Assembly: GCF_001699815.1 (NCBI RefSeq) | Contig: NZ_MCGB01000027.1 | Span: 1-64,000, forward strand | Reading direction: 5' to 3' | DNA length: 64,000 nucleotides | From: Ralstonia pickettii | Lineage (GTDB): Bacteria; Pseudomonadota; Gammaproteobacteria; Burkholderiales; Burkholderiaceae | Shown here: positions 34,132 through 43,863 of the stretch, piece by piece | Layout: each line of letters opens with the position of its first letter | Numbering within the stretch: position 1 is the first letter of the stretch | The notes under the pieces: model-generated | Told to the model about the DNA's origin: nothing | Database searches by the model: none | Seen by the model: the letters and a program-made list of their open reading frames with translations, nothing else | Program-made: the position numbers and the translations under genes

Positions 34132-35960
34132 TCGTTACTCACCCATTGTTTGATGACGGCCGCGACGGCGCGCGGGTTGCTCTGCGCCACGCGGCGCATG
34201 GTCTCGAGCTTCTTCTCGAAGTCGTTGTTCTTGAGTTGCGGCAGCGCGTCCGGCAGCTCTTCGGAATCGGCGCCCGCCGCCGGACCTTCCAGCTCCGGCC
34301 CGGCCGAAGCCGCAGCACCGGTGATGATCGGGGCGTTCGGATCTTCGCCTTCACGGCCGACGAAGGTGGGCGTGGCCGGCGCGTCCTTCTTGCCCATCGA
34401 GCGGATCGCCGGACGGATCACCGCAAACACCAGGATCAGGAAGCCGATTGCCAGCGCCAGGTACTTGGCGGCCTGAATGGCGTACTGGATCATGTCCGGC
34501 TGCTTCCACAGCGGCAGGTCGTCCTTGGACATCGGCAGCGTGCCCGAGAACTGGCTGTTGACCACGTTCACGGAGTCGCCGCGCTTGGCGTCAAAGCCCA
34601 CGGCGTCCTTGACCAGCGCGTTGAGCTTGACCATCTCGGCTTCCGACAGCGGCTTCCAGGTCTTGCCGTCGCCACGGTAGTTGACCACCACGGCCACCGA
34701 CAGGCGGCGCACGGTACCCACTGCGGCGCGGGTACGGCGCACGGTCTTGTCGACTTCGTAGTTGGTGGTGGTGTCGCGGGTGCTCGACGAATTGCCGTTG
34801 GCCGCGGTGCCGCTCGTGTTGGCAGCCGCCGCCTGTTGCGGTTGGCCATTCGGGCCGGTCGCAGCCGGTTGCGACGCCGAGGCCGGAGCCGGTGCGGTCG
34901 GCAGCATGCGCGGCGCGGTCGGCGGCTGGTTGGACAGCGCGCCCGGCACGCCACCCTGGGCGTCGGCCTTGTTCTGCGTGGCTTCAGCGGTGTGCGTGCT
35001 GCGCACGGCGGCGTTGGCCGGGTCCTGGTTCGGACGGTAGCTCTCGGCCATCTGCTCGGTGTTGTCCAGATCGACGTCGGCCGTCACCTGCGCACGCACG
35101 TTGTCTTCGCCCACCACGGGGCCGAGGATGGCTTCGATGCGCTTGATATAGCCCTGCTCGACGTCGCGCACGTAGCTCAGTTGCGTCGGGTCGAGGCCCG
35201 AGGCGTTGTCCTGGAACGACGACGACAGCAGGCGGCCGGATTGGTCGACCACCGTCACATTGGCCAGCGGCAGGTTCGGCACGCTGCTCGACACCAGGTG
35301 GCCAATGGCCTGCACCTGCGAGCGGTCGAGCATGCGGCCCGGATACAGCTTGAGCAGCACCGACGCGCTGGGCTTGGCCTGCTCGCGCACGAACACCGAC
35401 GGCTTGGTCATTGCCAGATGCACGCGGGCGGACTGCACCTCTTGCATGGCCTGGATGGTGCGGGCGAGCTCGCCTTCCAGGGCGCGCTGGTAATTGACTT
35501 GCTCGGCAAACTGGCTGGTGCCGAATTTCTGGTTCTCCATCAGCTCGAAGCCGGCCTGGCCGCCCTTGGGCAGCCCTTGCGAAGCGAGCTTCAGACGGGC
35601 TTCATGCACGCTCGTCTCGGGCACCATGATGGCGGTGCCGCCTTCGGCGAAGCGGTACGGCACGTTCATCTGCTGCAGCGCAGCGATGATCGCCCCGCCG
35701 TCGCTGTCGGACACATTGCTGTACAGGACACGGTAGTCCGGAGCCCGGCTCCACAGCATCGCGGCGGCAATGACGGCCACCAGCGCGGCACCGCCGATCA
35801 TCATCAGCAGACGCGGCGACAGACGGCCGAGCGGGCCCAGGGCGCCCAGCGCACCTGCTCCTCCCGCTTTCTGGCGCGTCATCGCGCCCTGGCCCACCGT
35901 CGGCATATCCACCGTACCGAGCGTGTCGGCGACAGCAACCGAATCGGCTGTCGTTGGCAT
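34128..35960 (-). CDS. fliF: Flagellar MS-ring protein FliF
   Basis: A 610-residue inner-membrane ring protein. Two transmembrane helices flank a large periplasmic region: LLMMIGGAALVAVIAAAMLW near residues 49-68 and YLALAIGFLILVFAVI near 490-505. The YscJ-like ring-building motif (RVLYSNVSDSDGGAIIAALQQ) follows the first helix. The C-terminus is the FliG-binding tail. AGGAG precedes the ATG at 35960. First gene of the leftward unit; a sigma-28-like element lies at 36031-36057. Confidence 0.95.
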   Translation of the reverse strand: MPTTADSVAVADTLGTVDMPTVGQGAMTRQKAGGAGALGALGPLGRLSPRLLMMIGGAALVAVIAAAMLWSRAPDYRVLYSNVSDSDGGAIIAALQQMNVPYRFAEGGTAIMVPETSVHEARLKLASQGLPKGGQAGFELMENQKFGTSQFAEQVNYQRALEGELARTIQAMQEVQSARVHLAMTKPSVFVREQAKPSASVLLKLYPGRMLDRSQVQAIGHLVSSSVPNLPLANVTVVDQSGRLLSSSFQDNASGLDPTQLSYVRDVEQGYIKRIEAILGPVVGEDNVRAQVTADVDLDNTEQMAESYRPNQDPANAAVRSTHTAEATQNKADAQGGVPGALSNQPPTAPRMLPTAPAPASASQPAATGPNGQPQQAAAANTSGTAANGNSSSTRDTTTNYEVDKTVRRTRAAVGTVRRLSVAVVVNYRGDGKTWKPLSEAEMVKLNALVKDAVGFDAKRGDSVNVVNSQFSGTLPMSKDDLPLWKQPDMIQYAIQAAKYLALAIGFLILVFAVIRPAIRSMGKKDAPATPTFVGREGEDPNAPIITGAAASAGPELEGPAAGADSEELPDALPQLKNNDFEKKLETMRRVAQSNPRAVAAVIKQWVSNE

Positions 35961-36030
35961 CCAAAATCTCCTGACTGACTACGTTGCTTGAGCGCTCACC
36001 CAATGTCCGGGCATGGCTCCGTGGTTGCCA

Positions 36031-36057
36031 TTATCGGCAGTGGGTGCGCAAGCAAAT
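36031..36057 (-). promoter_or_regulatory. Candidate sigma-28 promoter for the fliF operon
   Basis: On the minus strand, GCCGATAA (complement of 36031-36038) matches the FliA -10 element in all 8 positions. The -35 position 11 bases upstream reads ATTTGCTT and matches poorly, so it may be a class using an activator. It is about 70 bases before the fliF ATG. Confidence 0.4.
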
Positions 36058-36243
36058 CGGCAAGAAGAGGGCCTTTTCCCGTTCTTTTGGGCGCTTGGGA
36101 ACGGCGGGCGGGCGGCTACCTTTGCATCACCGTGGCGCCATAGCGACCAACCGGCCGGGGCGGAAAGCGCCCTGGAAACCCGGCCCAGGCAGCCAAGCAG
36201 CGGCGCCGCAAGCAGGACAGAGCAAAAGAGGAGTTTCCTTCAC

Positions 36244-36585
36244 ATGGATATTACGAACGCCCATTCAGTGGTCTCGCTGATGAACAGCGTGCTGTCGCCG
36301 TCCAGCACGGTGGGTGGCATTGGCTCGGGCGGCTCGACCTCGGGCGACGGCGCCAAGGTCAGCGTCGACTTTGGCGCGGTGCTCAAGTCGTCGCTGGACA
36401 GGGTCGATGCGTCGCAGCAGAAGGCCGAATCCATCTCGCGCAGCTTCGAAATGGGCAACAACGACGTGGATCTGCACGACGTGATGCTCTCGCTCCAGAA
36501 AGCCAACATCGACATGCAGACCGCCGTGCAGGTGCGCAACAAGTTCGTCTCGGCATACCAGAGCATCATGAGTATGTCGATCTGA
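36244..36585 (+). CDS. fliE: Flagellar hook-basal body protein FliE, copy 1
   Basis: A 113-residue adaptor between MS-ring and rod. The C-terminal 70 residues (from VDFGAVLKSSLDRVDASQQKAE to the end) contain the conserved VMLSLQKANIDMQTAVQVRNKFVSAYQ. AGAGGAG at 36227-36233 precedes the ATG. It is divergent from fliF, the usual Ralstonia position. A second, closely similar copy lies at 46609. It is followed 35 bases later by the first TPR glycosyltransferase of the island. Confidence 0.93.
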   Translation: MDITNAHSVVSLMNSVLSPSSTVGGIGSGGSTSGDGAKVSVDFGAVLKSSLDRVDASQQKAESISRSFEMGNNDVDLHDVMLSLQKANIDMQTAVQVRNKFVSAYQSIMSMSI

Positions 36586-36620
36586 AATCACTTTTTTCTA
36601 CGCCTCTTTTTCTTCGCCGC

Positions 36621-37739
36621 ATGTCCAAGCACGCCAAACATCACGCCAAGCCGGCCAAGGGCAGTCTGGCGCTGGTCGTCATTGCCCGCGACGAAGCCGC
36701 CTGCATCGAGCGCTGCCTGATGAGCGCCAAGCCGCACGTCGATCGCATGATCGTGCTGGACACCGGCTCGACTGACGACACCGTGGCGATCGCCAAGGCG
36801 TGCGGCGCGCAGGTGCACCATTTCACGTGGGTGGATGATTTTTCCGCCGCCCGCAATGCCGCGCTGGCCGCCGCCAATGCAGACTGGAACCTCGTGCTGG
36901 ACGCCGACGAATGGATCGAAGCCGGCACGGAAGAGCTGCGCAACGCCTGCACGTTCGGCCCGTTGCTGGGTGTGGTGTGCATCCGCAGTGAATACGACAT
37001 TTCCGGCCACGTAGAGCATTCCAACAGCTGGATCGCCCGCCTGTTGCCTCGCGGCGTGCGCTACAAGGGCCGTATCCACGAGCAGCCGGTGGCAACCGCG
37101 GCCAACCTGCAGCGTGTGCGTCTGCCACTCGTGATTGGTCACGACGGCTACATGAACGCCAAGCTGGACCGCAAGCGTGGGCGCAACCACACGCTATTGC
37201 AACTCGAGCTGGCAGCGCATCCGGATGACCCGTATGTGCTTTACCAGCTCGGCAAAGACTTCGAGATCAACCAGAAAGACCCGGCCGAGGCCGCTGCGCA
37301 CTATCAGCGCGCGCTCGCAATGGCACCCAAGGTGGCGCCATATCGGCATGACCTGTGCATCTGCCTGCTGGCGTGTCTTTCCAAATCGAAGCAACTCGAC
37401 GCGGCCATCACGCTGGCGGGTGAATGGATGGAGGAGTGGTCCGGCTCGCCAGACTACTTCTACATGCTCGGACACCTGATGTTCGAAGCCGCCGCGCAAG
37501 ACCCTGCACAAGCCGAAAAGCAATGGCTGCCGATGGCAGAAAACGCCTTCCTGAAGTGCCTGGAAATTGGCGAGCAGCCCAAACTGGACGCCGCCGTATT
37601 CGGGCGCGGCAGCTTTGCCGCCGCAAAGTACCTGGCGCTGACCTACCGGGCCCTGGCCGACACGCTGGCCATCAAGTCGAACCAATATTCCGACATTGCG
37701 CGGCAGATGCAGGAGCGCAGCGCCGCCGTCGCCGCATGA
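36621..37739 (+). CDS. GT2 glycosyltransferase with C-terminal TPR-like region, copy 1
   Basis: A 372-residue cytoplasmic enzyme. The N-terminal GT-A domain (about 14-115) starts [18 protein letters not shown] and has the nucleotide-sugar DxD in [24 protein letters not shown] is the later GT2 signature. Residues about 190-350 are helical repeats of TPR type ([34 protein letters not shown]). This GT2-TPR layout is seen in protein glycosyltransferases such as SunS relatives, so it is a candidate flagellin glycosyltransferase. Its paralogue is at 48033. Confidence 0.82.
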   Translation: MSKHAKHHAKPAKGSLALVVIARDEAACIERCLMSAKPHVDRMIVLDTGSTDDTVAIAKACGAQVHHFTWVDDFSAARNAALAAANADWNLVLDADEWIEAGTEELRNACTFGPLLGVVCIRSEYDISGHVEHSNSWIARLLPRGVRYKGRIHEQPVATAANLQRVRLPLVIGHDGYMNAKLDRKRGRNHTLLQLELAAHPDDPYVLYQLGKDFEINQKDPAEAAAHYQRALAMAPKVAPYRHDLCICLLACLSKSKQLDAAITLAGEWMEEWSGSPDYFYMLGHLMFEAAAQDPAQAEKQWLPMAENAFLKCLEIGEQPKLDAAVFGRGSFAAAKYLALTYRALADTLAIKSNQYSDIARQMQERSAAVAA

Positions 37740-37749
37740 GTACGCAATC

Positions 37750-38523
37750 ATGAAGACAGTCATCCTGGCCGGGGGCCTCGGCACGCGCATCAGTGAGGAA
37801 TCGCACCTGCGGCCCAAGCCGATGATCGAAATTGGTGGCCGCCCCATCCTGTGGCACATCATGAAGATCTATGCCGCGCACGGCATCAACGATTTCATCA
37901 TCTGCCTCGGTTACAAGGGCTACGTCATCAAGGAGTACTTCGCCAACTACTTCCTGCACATGTCGGACGTGACGTTCGATATGTCGAAGAACGAAGTGAC
38001 GGTGCATGAGCGCCATGCCGAGCCATGGCGCATCACGCTGGTGGATACCGGCGAGCAGTCCATGACCGGCGGGCGCCTGAAGCGTGTTGCCGCGTATCTC
38101 GATCCGAACGAGCCCTTCTGCTTTACCTACGGCGACGGTGTGTCCGACGTCGATATCACCCGCAAGATCGCCTTCCACCGCGCCCACGGCAAGATGGCCA
38201 CGGTGACGGCCGTGCAGCCGCCGGGCCGCTACGGCATGCTCCAGCGCGATGGCAACCGTGTGACCGGTTTCACGGAGAAACCACCCGGCGACGGCGGCAC
38301 CTGGATCAACGGCGGCTTCTTTGTGCTGAACCCGGCCGTCATCGAATACATCGCGGGTGAAGACACCCACTGGGAAGGCGAGCCGATGAATCGCCTGGCC
38401 GAGATGGGCGAGTTGAACACGTTCGAGCACCAGGGCTTCTGGCAGCCGATGGACACGCTGCGCGACAAGAACAGTCTCGAAGCCATGTGGCAATCGGGGA
38501 GTGCACCGTGGAAAAAGTGGTGA
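37750..38523 (+). CDS. rfbF: Glucose-1-phosphate cytidylyltransferase
   Basis: A 257-residue nucleotidyltransferase making CDP-glucose from glucose-1-phosphate and [41 protein letters not shown] is the signature start of RfbF/DdhA, with GDGVSDVDI for metal binding and [10 protein letters not shown] for the sugar. First step of CDP-deoxysugar synthesis. Ten bases after the glycosyltransferase; its end overlaps rfbG by 16 bases. Confidence 0.93.
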   Translation: MKTVILAGGLGTRISEESHLRPKPMIEIGGRPILWHIMKIYAAHGINDFIICLGYKGYVIKEYFANYFLHMSDVTFDMSKNEVTVHERHAEPWRITLVDTGEQSMTGGRLKRVAAYLDPNEPFCFTYGDGVSDVDITRKIAFHRAHGKMATVTAVQPPGRYGMLQRDGNRVTGFTEKPPGDGGTWINGGFFVLNPAVIEYIAGEDTHWEGEPMNRLAEMGELNTFEHQGFWQPMDTLRDKNSLEAMWQSGSAPWKKW

Positions 38524-39614
38524 CGCTCCACCCCGCTGCCTGGGCCGGCAAGCGCGTCTTCTTGACCGGGCACACGGGCTTCAAGGGAAGCTGGCTGGCG
38601 CTGTGGCTGCGCCAGCTTGGCGCCGATGTGTACGGCTACAGCCTGGCGCCCCAAACGAACCCGAATCTCTTTACGCTGGCCGAGGTGGAATCCGCCATGG
38701 CTGGCCACACGCTGGGCGATATCCGTGACGCGGATGGCCTGCGTGCCGCGATGACGGCGGCGCGGCCTGACGTGGTGTTTCACCTCGCGGCGCAACCGCT
38801 GGTGCGTGCGTCGTACCAGGACCCGGTCGGCACTTACGCCACCAACGTGATGGGCACCGTGAACGTGCTGGAAGCCGCGCGCGCGTGCGCCGGCCTGTCG
38901 GCGATCGTGGTCGCCACCACCGACAAGTGCTACGACAACCGCGAATGGGCGTGGGGCTACCGCGAGACGGATGCGCTCGGCGGCCATGATCCGTACAGCG
39001 CATCCAAGGCCTGCGCCGAACTGGTGGCCGCAAGCTACCGGCGCGCCTTCTTCGCCAACGGCCCGCTGCTGGCTACCGGCCGCGCCGGCAACGTGATCGG
39101 CGGCGGAGACTGGTCCGAAGATCGGCTCATTCCCGATGCCGAGCGCGCGATGCGTGCCGGTACCCCGCTGGTCATCCGTTCACCGCACGCCACGCGGCCG
39201 TGGCAGCACGTTCTGGATTGCCTGCATGGGTATCTGGTGCTCGCGCAACGGCTGCTGGCCGGTGACGCCTCGTGCGCAACCGCCTGGAACTTCGGCCCGG
39301 ACAGCGCTGCCACGCGCACGGTCGAACAGGTCTTGCAAGGCTTGCAGCAACATTGGCCCACGCTGATCTGGCAACTGGACGCCAATGCGGCCGCCGGCCG
39401 CCATGAAGCGGGCATGTTGCATCTCGACGCGAGCCGCGCGCGCCAGCATCTAGGTTGGCAGACAGCGTGGCCGTTTGAAACCGCGCTGGAACAGACCGCC
39501 ACGTGGTATCGGCATCTGCATGAGAAAACAGCGAGCGCGCGCTCTCTCTGTGACCAGCAGATCGACCGTTTCACCGCCGCCGCGTCTGCTGCCGCTTTCA
39601 GGAGCGCCGCATGA
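38508..39614 (+). CDS. rfbG: CDP-glucose 4,6-dehydratase
   Basis: A 368-residue extended SDR converting CDP-glucose to CDP-4-keto-6-deoxyglucose. [18 protein letters not shown] is diagnostic of RfbG; the catalytic set is in [11 protein letters not shown] and YSASKACAE, with [17 protein letters not shown]. The GTG at 38508 is chosen because GGGGAG lies 7 bases before it; the longer frame overlaps rfbF further. Overlaps the following epimerase gene by 4 bases. Confidence 0.93.
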   Translation: MEKVVTLHPAAWAGKRVFLTGHTGFKGSWLALWLRQLGADVYGYSLAPQTNPNLFTLAEVESAMAGHTLGDIRDADGLRAAMTAARPDVVFHLAAQPLVRASYQDPVGTYATNVMGTVNVLEAARACAGLSAIVVATTDKCYDNREWAWGYRETDALGGHDPYSASKACAELVAASYRRAFFANGPLLATGRAGNVIGGGDWSEDRLIPDAERAMRAGTPLVIRSPHATRPWQHVLDCLHGYLVLAQRLLAGDASCATAWNFGPDSAATRTVEQVLQGLQQHWPTLIWQLDANAAAGRHEAGMLHLDASRARQHLGWQTAWPFETALEQTATWYRHLHEKTASARSLCDQQIDRFTAAASAAAFRSAA

Positions 39615-40204
39615 ACCGCTTCACCATCCAACCGACACCCCTAGCCGGCTTGGTCGAGATCAGCCGCAAGGTCATCGGTGACCATCGCGGCTACTTCACG
39701 CGCTTCTTCTGCGCAGACGAACTTGCCGCCGCCGGCTTTGACAGCCCCATCGCGCAAATCAATCACTCCTATTCCGCCAAGCGCGGCACCGTGCGCGGGC
39801 TGCACTTTCAGTACCCGCCGCATGCCGAGATCAAGCTGGTGAGTTGCGTGCGCGGCCGTGTGTTCGACGTGGCCGTTGACCTGCGTGCGGGCTCGCCGAC
39901 GTTCCTGCAATGGCATGCGTTGGAGTTGTCCGCCGAACGCCACAACAGCCTGCTGGTGCCGCGCGGGTTTGCCCACGGCTTCCAGGCGCTGGAAGACGAT
40001 TGCGAGCTGCTGTATCTCACCTCCAAGCCATACGCGCAAGCCGCTGAAGACGGCCTCAACCCGACCGACGGCCGCATCGGCATCGCTTGGCCGCTCGCCA
40101 TTTCCGAATGCTCCGACCGGGACCGCAACCATCCGCCGCTGACCGACGCGTTTGCAGGCATCACGTTGCGAGCCCTGAATCCTGAACTGCAGGAACAGCC
40201 ATGA
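39611..40204 (+). CDS. RmlC-like nucleotide-sugar 3,5-epimerase
   Basis: A 197-residue cupin of the dTDP-4-dehydrorhamnose 3,5-epimerase family. The catalytic His is in GTVRGLHFQYPPHAEIKLV, and the DLRAGSPTFLQW and LLVPRGFAHGF motifs are present. In this operon the substrate is expected to be the CDP-4-keto-6-deoxy sugar rather than a dTDP sugar; by context it epimerises at C3 and/or C5. ATGA overlaps at both ends. Confidence 0.85.
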   Translation: MNRFTIQPTPLAGLVEISRKVIGDHRGYFTRFFCADELAAAGFDSPIAQINHSYSAKRGTVRGLHFQYPPHAEIKLVSCVRGRVFDVAVDLRAGSPTFLQWHALELSAERHNSLLVPRGFAHGFQALEDDCELLYLTSKPYAQAAEDGLNPTDGRIGIAWPLAISECSDRDRNHPPLTDAFAGITLRALNPELQEQP

Positions 40205-41340
40205 CCCAAAAGATTCTGTACTCCAAGCCGTCGATCACCGAGCTGGAAGTCGAATACGCCACTGACGCCGCACGCAACGGCTGGGGCGACCAGTGCTACG
40301 CCTACATCAACCGCTTCGAAAAGCAGTTTGCCGAATTTGTCGGCACGCAGTACGCCATTGCCACGTCGAGCTGCACCGGTGCCATGCACATGGGGCTGGC
40401 CGCGCTCGGCATCGGCGCCGGCGATGAGGTGATCCTGGCCGACACGAACTGGATCGCCACGGCGTCGCCCATCACCTACGTGGGCGCTACGCCCGTGTTT
40501 GTCGACATTCTGCCGGACACGTGGTGCCTGGACCCGGCGCTCGTGGAAGCGGCCATCACCCCGCGCACGAAGGCGATCATCGCAACGCACCTCTACGGCA
40601 ACCTATGCGAGATGGACCGCCTGCTGGACATCGGCAAGCGCCACGGCATTCCCGTCATCGAAGACGCAGCCGAGGCTGTTGGCTCGCGCTGGCACGGCCA
40701 CGCAACCGGGGCGCAAGGCATCTTCGGCACGTTCTCGTTCCATGGCACCAAGACCATGACGACGGGCGAAGGCGGCATGTTTGTCACCAACGACCGCGCG
40801 CTGTACGACCGCGTGATGACGCTCAACAACCATGGCCGCGTGCCGGGCGGCAAGCAGTTCTGGTCCGATTTCATCGGCTTCAAATACCGCATTTCCAACG
40901 TGCAGGCCGCCATCGGCTGCGCGCAGCTTGAGCGCATCGACGCGCTGGTTGCACGCAAGCGCGAGATCTTCGCGGCATACCAGAAGCATCTGGGTGACGT
41001 TGGTGCCCTTGCGCTCAACCCGGAGTCACCTGGCACGCTCAACAGCTACTGGATGCCCACCGTCGTGTTTGACGAGGCACTGGGCATCACGCGCGATGGA
41101 TTGCTGGCCGCGTTCTCGCGCCGCGGCATCGATGCACGCGTGTTCTTCTATCCCCTGAGCCAGATGGGCCTCTTTGGTGACGCACCAGGCAACACGCCCA
41201 ACAGCTACGCAATTGCCGAGCGCGCCATCAACCTGCCGTCATATCACGACATGTCGAGCGCAGACATCGACACCGTGTCGCAAGTGGTGCTCGATCTCGT
41301 GCAAGAACATCAGGAGAAGCAGACGTGCCTGGCATCCTGA
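40201..41340 (+). CDS. DegT/DnrJ/EryC1-family sugar aminotransferase
   Basis: A 379-residue PLP enzyme. The internal aldimine lysine is in FSFHGTKTMTTGEGG (K184), so it is a true aminotransferase and not the lysine-lacking RfbH 3-dehydrase. Closest in layout to perosamine synthase-like enzymes that aminate C4 of a 4-keto-6-deoxyhexose. The product here would be a CDP-4-amino-4,6-dideoxyhexose. Overlaps neighbours on both sides (4 and 16 bases). Confidence 0.88.
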   Translation: MTQKILYSKPSITELEVEYATDAARNGWGDQCYAYINRFEKQFAEFVGTQYAIATSSCTGAMHMGLAALGIGAGDEVILADTNWIATASPITYVGATPVFVDILPDTWCLDPALVEAAITPRTKAIIATHLYGNLCEMDRLLDIGKRHGIPVIEDAAEAVGSRWHGHATGAQGIFGTFSFHGTKTMTTGEGGMFVTNDRALYDRVMTLNNHGRVPGGKQFWSDFIGFKYRISNVQAAIGCAQLERIDALVARKREIFAAYQKHLGDVGALALNPESPGTLNSYWMPTVVFDEALGITRDGLLAAFSRRGIDARVFFYPLSQMGLFGDAPGNTPNSYAIAERAINLPSYHDMSSADIDTVSQVVLDLVQEHQEKQTCLAS

Positions 41341-42167
41341 CCCCCGATCAGATCGAGACCTTCCAGCGCGACGGCCTGCTGATCCTGCGTGACTTTTATG
41401 CGCCGGACCAGGTGGTGCCGATCCAACGTGCGATCTACAACATTATCGGTCTGGTCATCGACAAGTACCGGCTCGACATCGAGCGTACGCCGTTTGCACC
41501 GGAACGCTTCGACGACGGCTACCAGGCGCTGATCAAAGCCAATCGCAAATATGGCGCCGAGGTGTATGACGCAGTCAAGCAGATCCCGGCGTTTGTCCGG
41601 CTCCTGGGCGATCCGCGCCATGAGCAGGTGGTGTCCGAGCTGCGCCCCGGCGCGCTGCCCGGTATTGCCGGCGCCGGTTATGGCATCCGCATCGACAACC
41701 CGCGTGAAGAGAAATTTCGCGCCAACTGGCATCAGGAATATCCGGCGCAGTTGCGCAGCCTGGACGGCGTGGTGTTCTGGAGCCCGCTCGTGGAGATCAC
41801 GCCCGAGATCGGGCCCGTGGAGTTCTGCCCCGGTTCGCATCGGGAAGGGCCGCTGCCGGTCGTGAGCGCAGACCCGGACAACGCCGGCAAGCAAGGCGCT
41901 TACGCGCTCATGCTCAAGGATGAAGCCACCTATCTCGCGCGCTATCCACACGTGCAGCCGCTGACCCAACCCGGTGATCTGGTGCTGGTTGATTTTCTGG
42001 TGCTGCACGCATCGGGCCAAAACACCAGCGGCCGCTCGCGTTGGTCGATGCAGTTCCGCTACTTCAATTTCTGCGAGCCGACCGGGCGCTCGCACGGCTG
42101 GAAAGGTTCATACGCCAACGGCGTCGACTTCCGAACCGTCCATCCCGAACTTTCTGTGGAAGCCTGA
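41325..42167 (+). CDS. Phytanoyl-CoA dioxygenase (PhyH)-like Fe(II)/2-oxoglutarate oxygenase
   Basis: A 280-residue cupin-like oxygenase. The iron site appears as WHQE (H136, E138) with the distal H228 in LVLHASGQNTSGRSRWS, whose Arg would bind 2-oxoglutarate. Most PhyH proteins have HxD; here it is HxE, so activity should be checked. In this operon it probably hydroxylates the sugar or an acyl substituent. GTG start with AGGAG 9 bases upstream. Two bases before the next gene. Confidence 0.8.
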   Translation: MPGILTPDQIETFQRDGLLILRDFYAPDQVVPIQRAIYNIIGLVIDKYRLDIERTPFAPERFDDGYQALIKANRKYGAEVYDAVKQIPAFVRLLGDPRHEQVVSELRPGALPGIAGAGYGIRIDNPREEKFRANWHQEYPAQLRSLDGVVFWSPLVEITPEIGPVEFCPGSHREGPLPVVSADPDNAGKQGAYALMLKDEATYLARYPHVQPLTQPGDLVLVDFLVLHASGQNTSGRSRWSMQFRYFNFCEPTGRSHGWKGSYANGVDFRTVHPELSVEA

Positions 42168-42169
42168 CC

Positions 42170-43351
42170 ATGACGACAGGTGCACTGCCGTGCAATGTTT
42201 GCCAGCAACCGCTGCCAGAGCCGATCTACCGTGCCCCGCAAAGCGCGCTGTCATCACTGCGCCGCGCCATGGATGGCACGCTCGAGGTGTTCTGCTGCGC
42301 CGCGTGCGGCCACATCCAGACCGTCGAGCTGTGTGACAACGGCAGCTTCTACGACACCGAATACGACATCCTCGTAAACAGCGAGGAAGAAGACCAGATC
42401 TACGCGGTCGAGAATGGCCAGAAGATCTTCCGTGCCGATCACCAGGTCGCGCTCTTCCAGAAAAAGCTGCAACTGCTGGGGGGGCTACACGAGGGCGCCC
42501 GCGTGGTCGACTTCGGCTGCGCAAAAAGCGCGACCATGCGACTGCTCAAACAGCAGCGCCCGGACGTGAAGGTCCACCTGTTCGACATCAGCGACCGCTA
42601 CGTCGGCTTCTGGGAGAAATTCCTCAGCGCCGGGCAATGGGCCACGTACACCATCCCGCCGGCATGGCAACGTTCATTCGATGTCGTCAGTTCGTTCTTC
42701 TCGCTTGAGCACATTCCAGACCTGAGCACCACGCTGCGTGCCATCCACGGGTTGCTGCGCGAGGGCGGCCGGCTGTATGCCATCGTGCCCAACACGTTCA
42801 CCAATACGGCTGATTTTCTGGTGGCGGATCACGTGAACCATTTCACGCGCACGTCCCTGCAGGTACTGCTCGCCAGCCACGGTTTCGAGCTGCTCGAACT
42901 TGACGAACGCAGCCATCGCGGCGCATTCGTCGTCACCGCTGTACGCACGGCGCCGGACCATGCTGCGCCTGCCCTTGATCCGCGGCAACTGGCGGACACC
43001 GTGGGCGCCGCCAACCGCCTTGCGCGCTTCTGGCAGCAAGCGGCCAACCACCTGGGCGATTTTGAAACGCGCCACCAGGGCGCGCCTGCGGTGATCTACG
43101 GCGCGGGCTTCTATGGCACCTACACCGCCAGCAATCTGCGGCACCCGCACGCGCTGCGGGCCTTTGTGGACCAGAACCCGTATCTGCAAGGCTCATCCCT
43201 AGCGGGCAAGCCGGTGATTGCGCTGACCGAGATTCCGGCGGAAGTCGAATTGGTGTATCTGGCGGTCAATCCGGTCATTGCCGATGAGGTCAAACACACC
43301 GTGGAAGCCGCGTTCCCCAACCGTTTCCGCTACTTCCAGTTCGAGCCATGA
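42170..43351 (+). CDS. Sugar C-methyltransferase-like protein with N-terminal zinc finger
   Basis: A 393-residue SAM-dependent methyltransferase of the three-part type found with deoxysugar C-methyltransferases. The N-terminal zinc motif has CNVC and CCAACGH; a Rossmann methyltransferase core carries ARVVDFGCAKSATM and DISDRYVGFW; the C-terminal domain carries VIYGAGFYGTYTASNLR. Relatives (TylC3-like) methylate C3 of keto sugars, giving branched sugars. Overlaps the next gene by 4 bases. Confidence 0.82.
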   Translation: MTTGALPCNVCQQPLPEPIYRAPQSALSSLRRAMDGTLEVFCCAACGHIQTVELCDNGSFYDTEYDILVNSEEEDQIYAVENGQKIFRADHQVALFQKKLQLLGGLHEGARVVDFGCAKSATMRLLKQQRPDVKVHLFDISDRYVGFWEKFLSAGQWATYTIPPAWQRSFDVVSSFFSLEHIPDLSTTLRAIHGLLREGGRLYAIVPNTFTNTADFLVADHVNHFTRTSLQVLLASHGFELLELDERSHRGAFVVTAVRTAPDHAAPALDPRQLADTVGAANRLARFWQQAANHLGDFETRHQGAPAVIYGAGFYGTYTASNLRHPHALRAFVDQNPYLQGSSLAGKPVIALTEIPAEVELVYLAVNPVIADEVKHTVEAAFPNRFRYFQFEP

Positions 43352-43863
43352 TCGCTACCGGCAATGTATGCCTGCGCGCATGGCGCGAAGACGACATCCC
43401 GCATCTGCTGCCACTGCGTAACGATGTACACACGCAACTGCAGTTGATGACGCGCCCCAGGCCCAACTCCGCGGCGAGTGTGCGCGACTGGCTGGTCGGC
43501 AGGTCAACGCAAAGCGACGCGGTGCTCTTCATCATTGCCGAGCAGGCCGGCGACCGCGTTCTGGGCTACCTCCAGTTGACGAAGATCGACCTGGTCAACC
43601 GGCACGCTGCGCTGGGCATCTGCCTGGCACCGGCCGATCAGGGACAAGGACACGGGCGAGCCGCCTGCGAGGCGCTGTTCTCGTACGCTCGCCAGACGCT
43701 GAACCTGCGCAAGATCACGCTGGAAGTGCTGGCTGACAATGAACGCGCGATCCAGCTGTATCAGAAGCTCGGCTTCCGCCAGATCGGCCAGTTGGCCGAG
43801 CACTATCTGCAGGATCAGCGCTGGCATGACGTCGTGCTGATGGAACGCATGCTGAGCCCATGA
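43348..43863 (+). CDS. GNAT N-acetyltransferase (sugar-modifying by context)
   Basis: A 171-residue GNAT of the RimJ/PseH-like group. Acetyl-CoA binding is in LAPADQGQGHGRAACEALFSYA, followed by LEVLADNERAIQLYQKLGFRQIG. In this cluster it most likely acylates the 4-amino group introduced by the DegT enzyme, like PseH in pseudaminic acid synthesis. ATGA overlaps at both ends. Confidence 0.83.
   Translation: MIATGNVCLRAWREDDIPHLLPLRNDVHTQLQLMTRPRPNSAASVRDWLVGRSTQSDAVLFIIAEQAGDRVLGYLQLTKIDLVNRHAALGICLAPADQGQGHGRAACEALFSYARQTLNLRKITLEVLADNERAIQLYQKLGFRQIGQLAEHYLQDQRWHDVVLMERMLSP

Noticed and set aside
34146-35978. Plus-strand frame of 610 codons exactly opposite fliF
   Set aside because: Same length as fliF because both strands are open; sequence has no family motif.
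40201-41340. Assignment of the DegT protein as RfbH (E1) 3-dehydrase
   Set aside because: RfbH lacks the PLP lysine; this protein has it in HGTKTMTTGEGG, so an aminotransferase is more likely.
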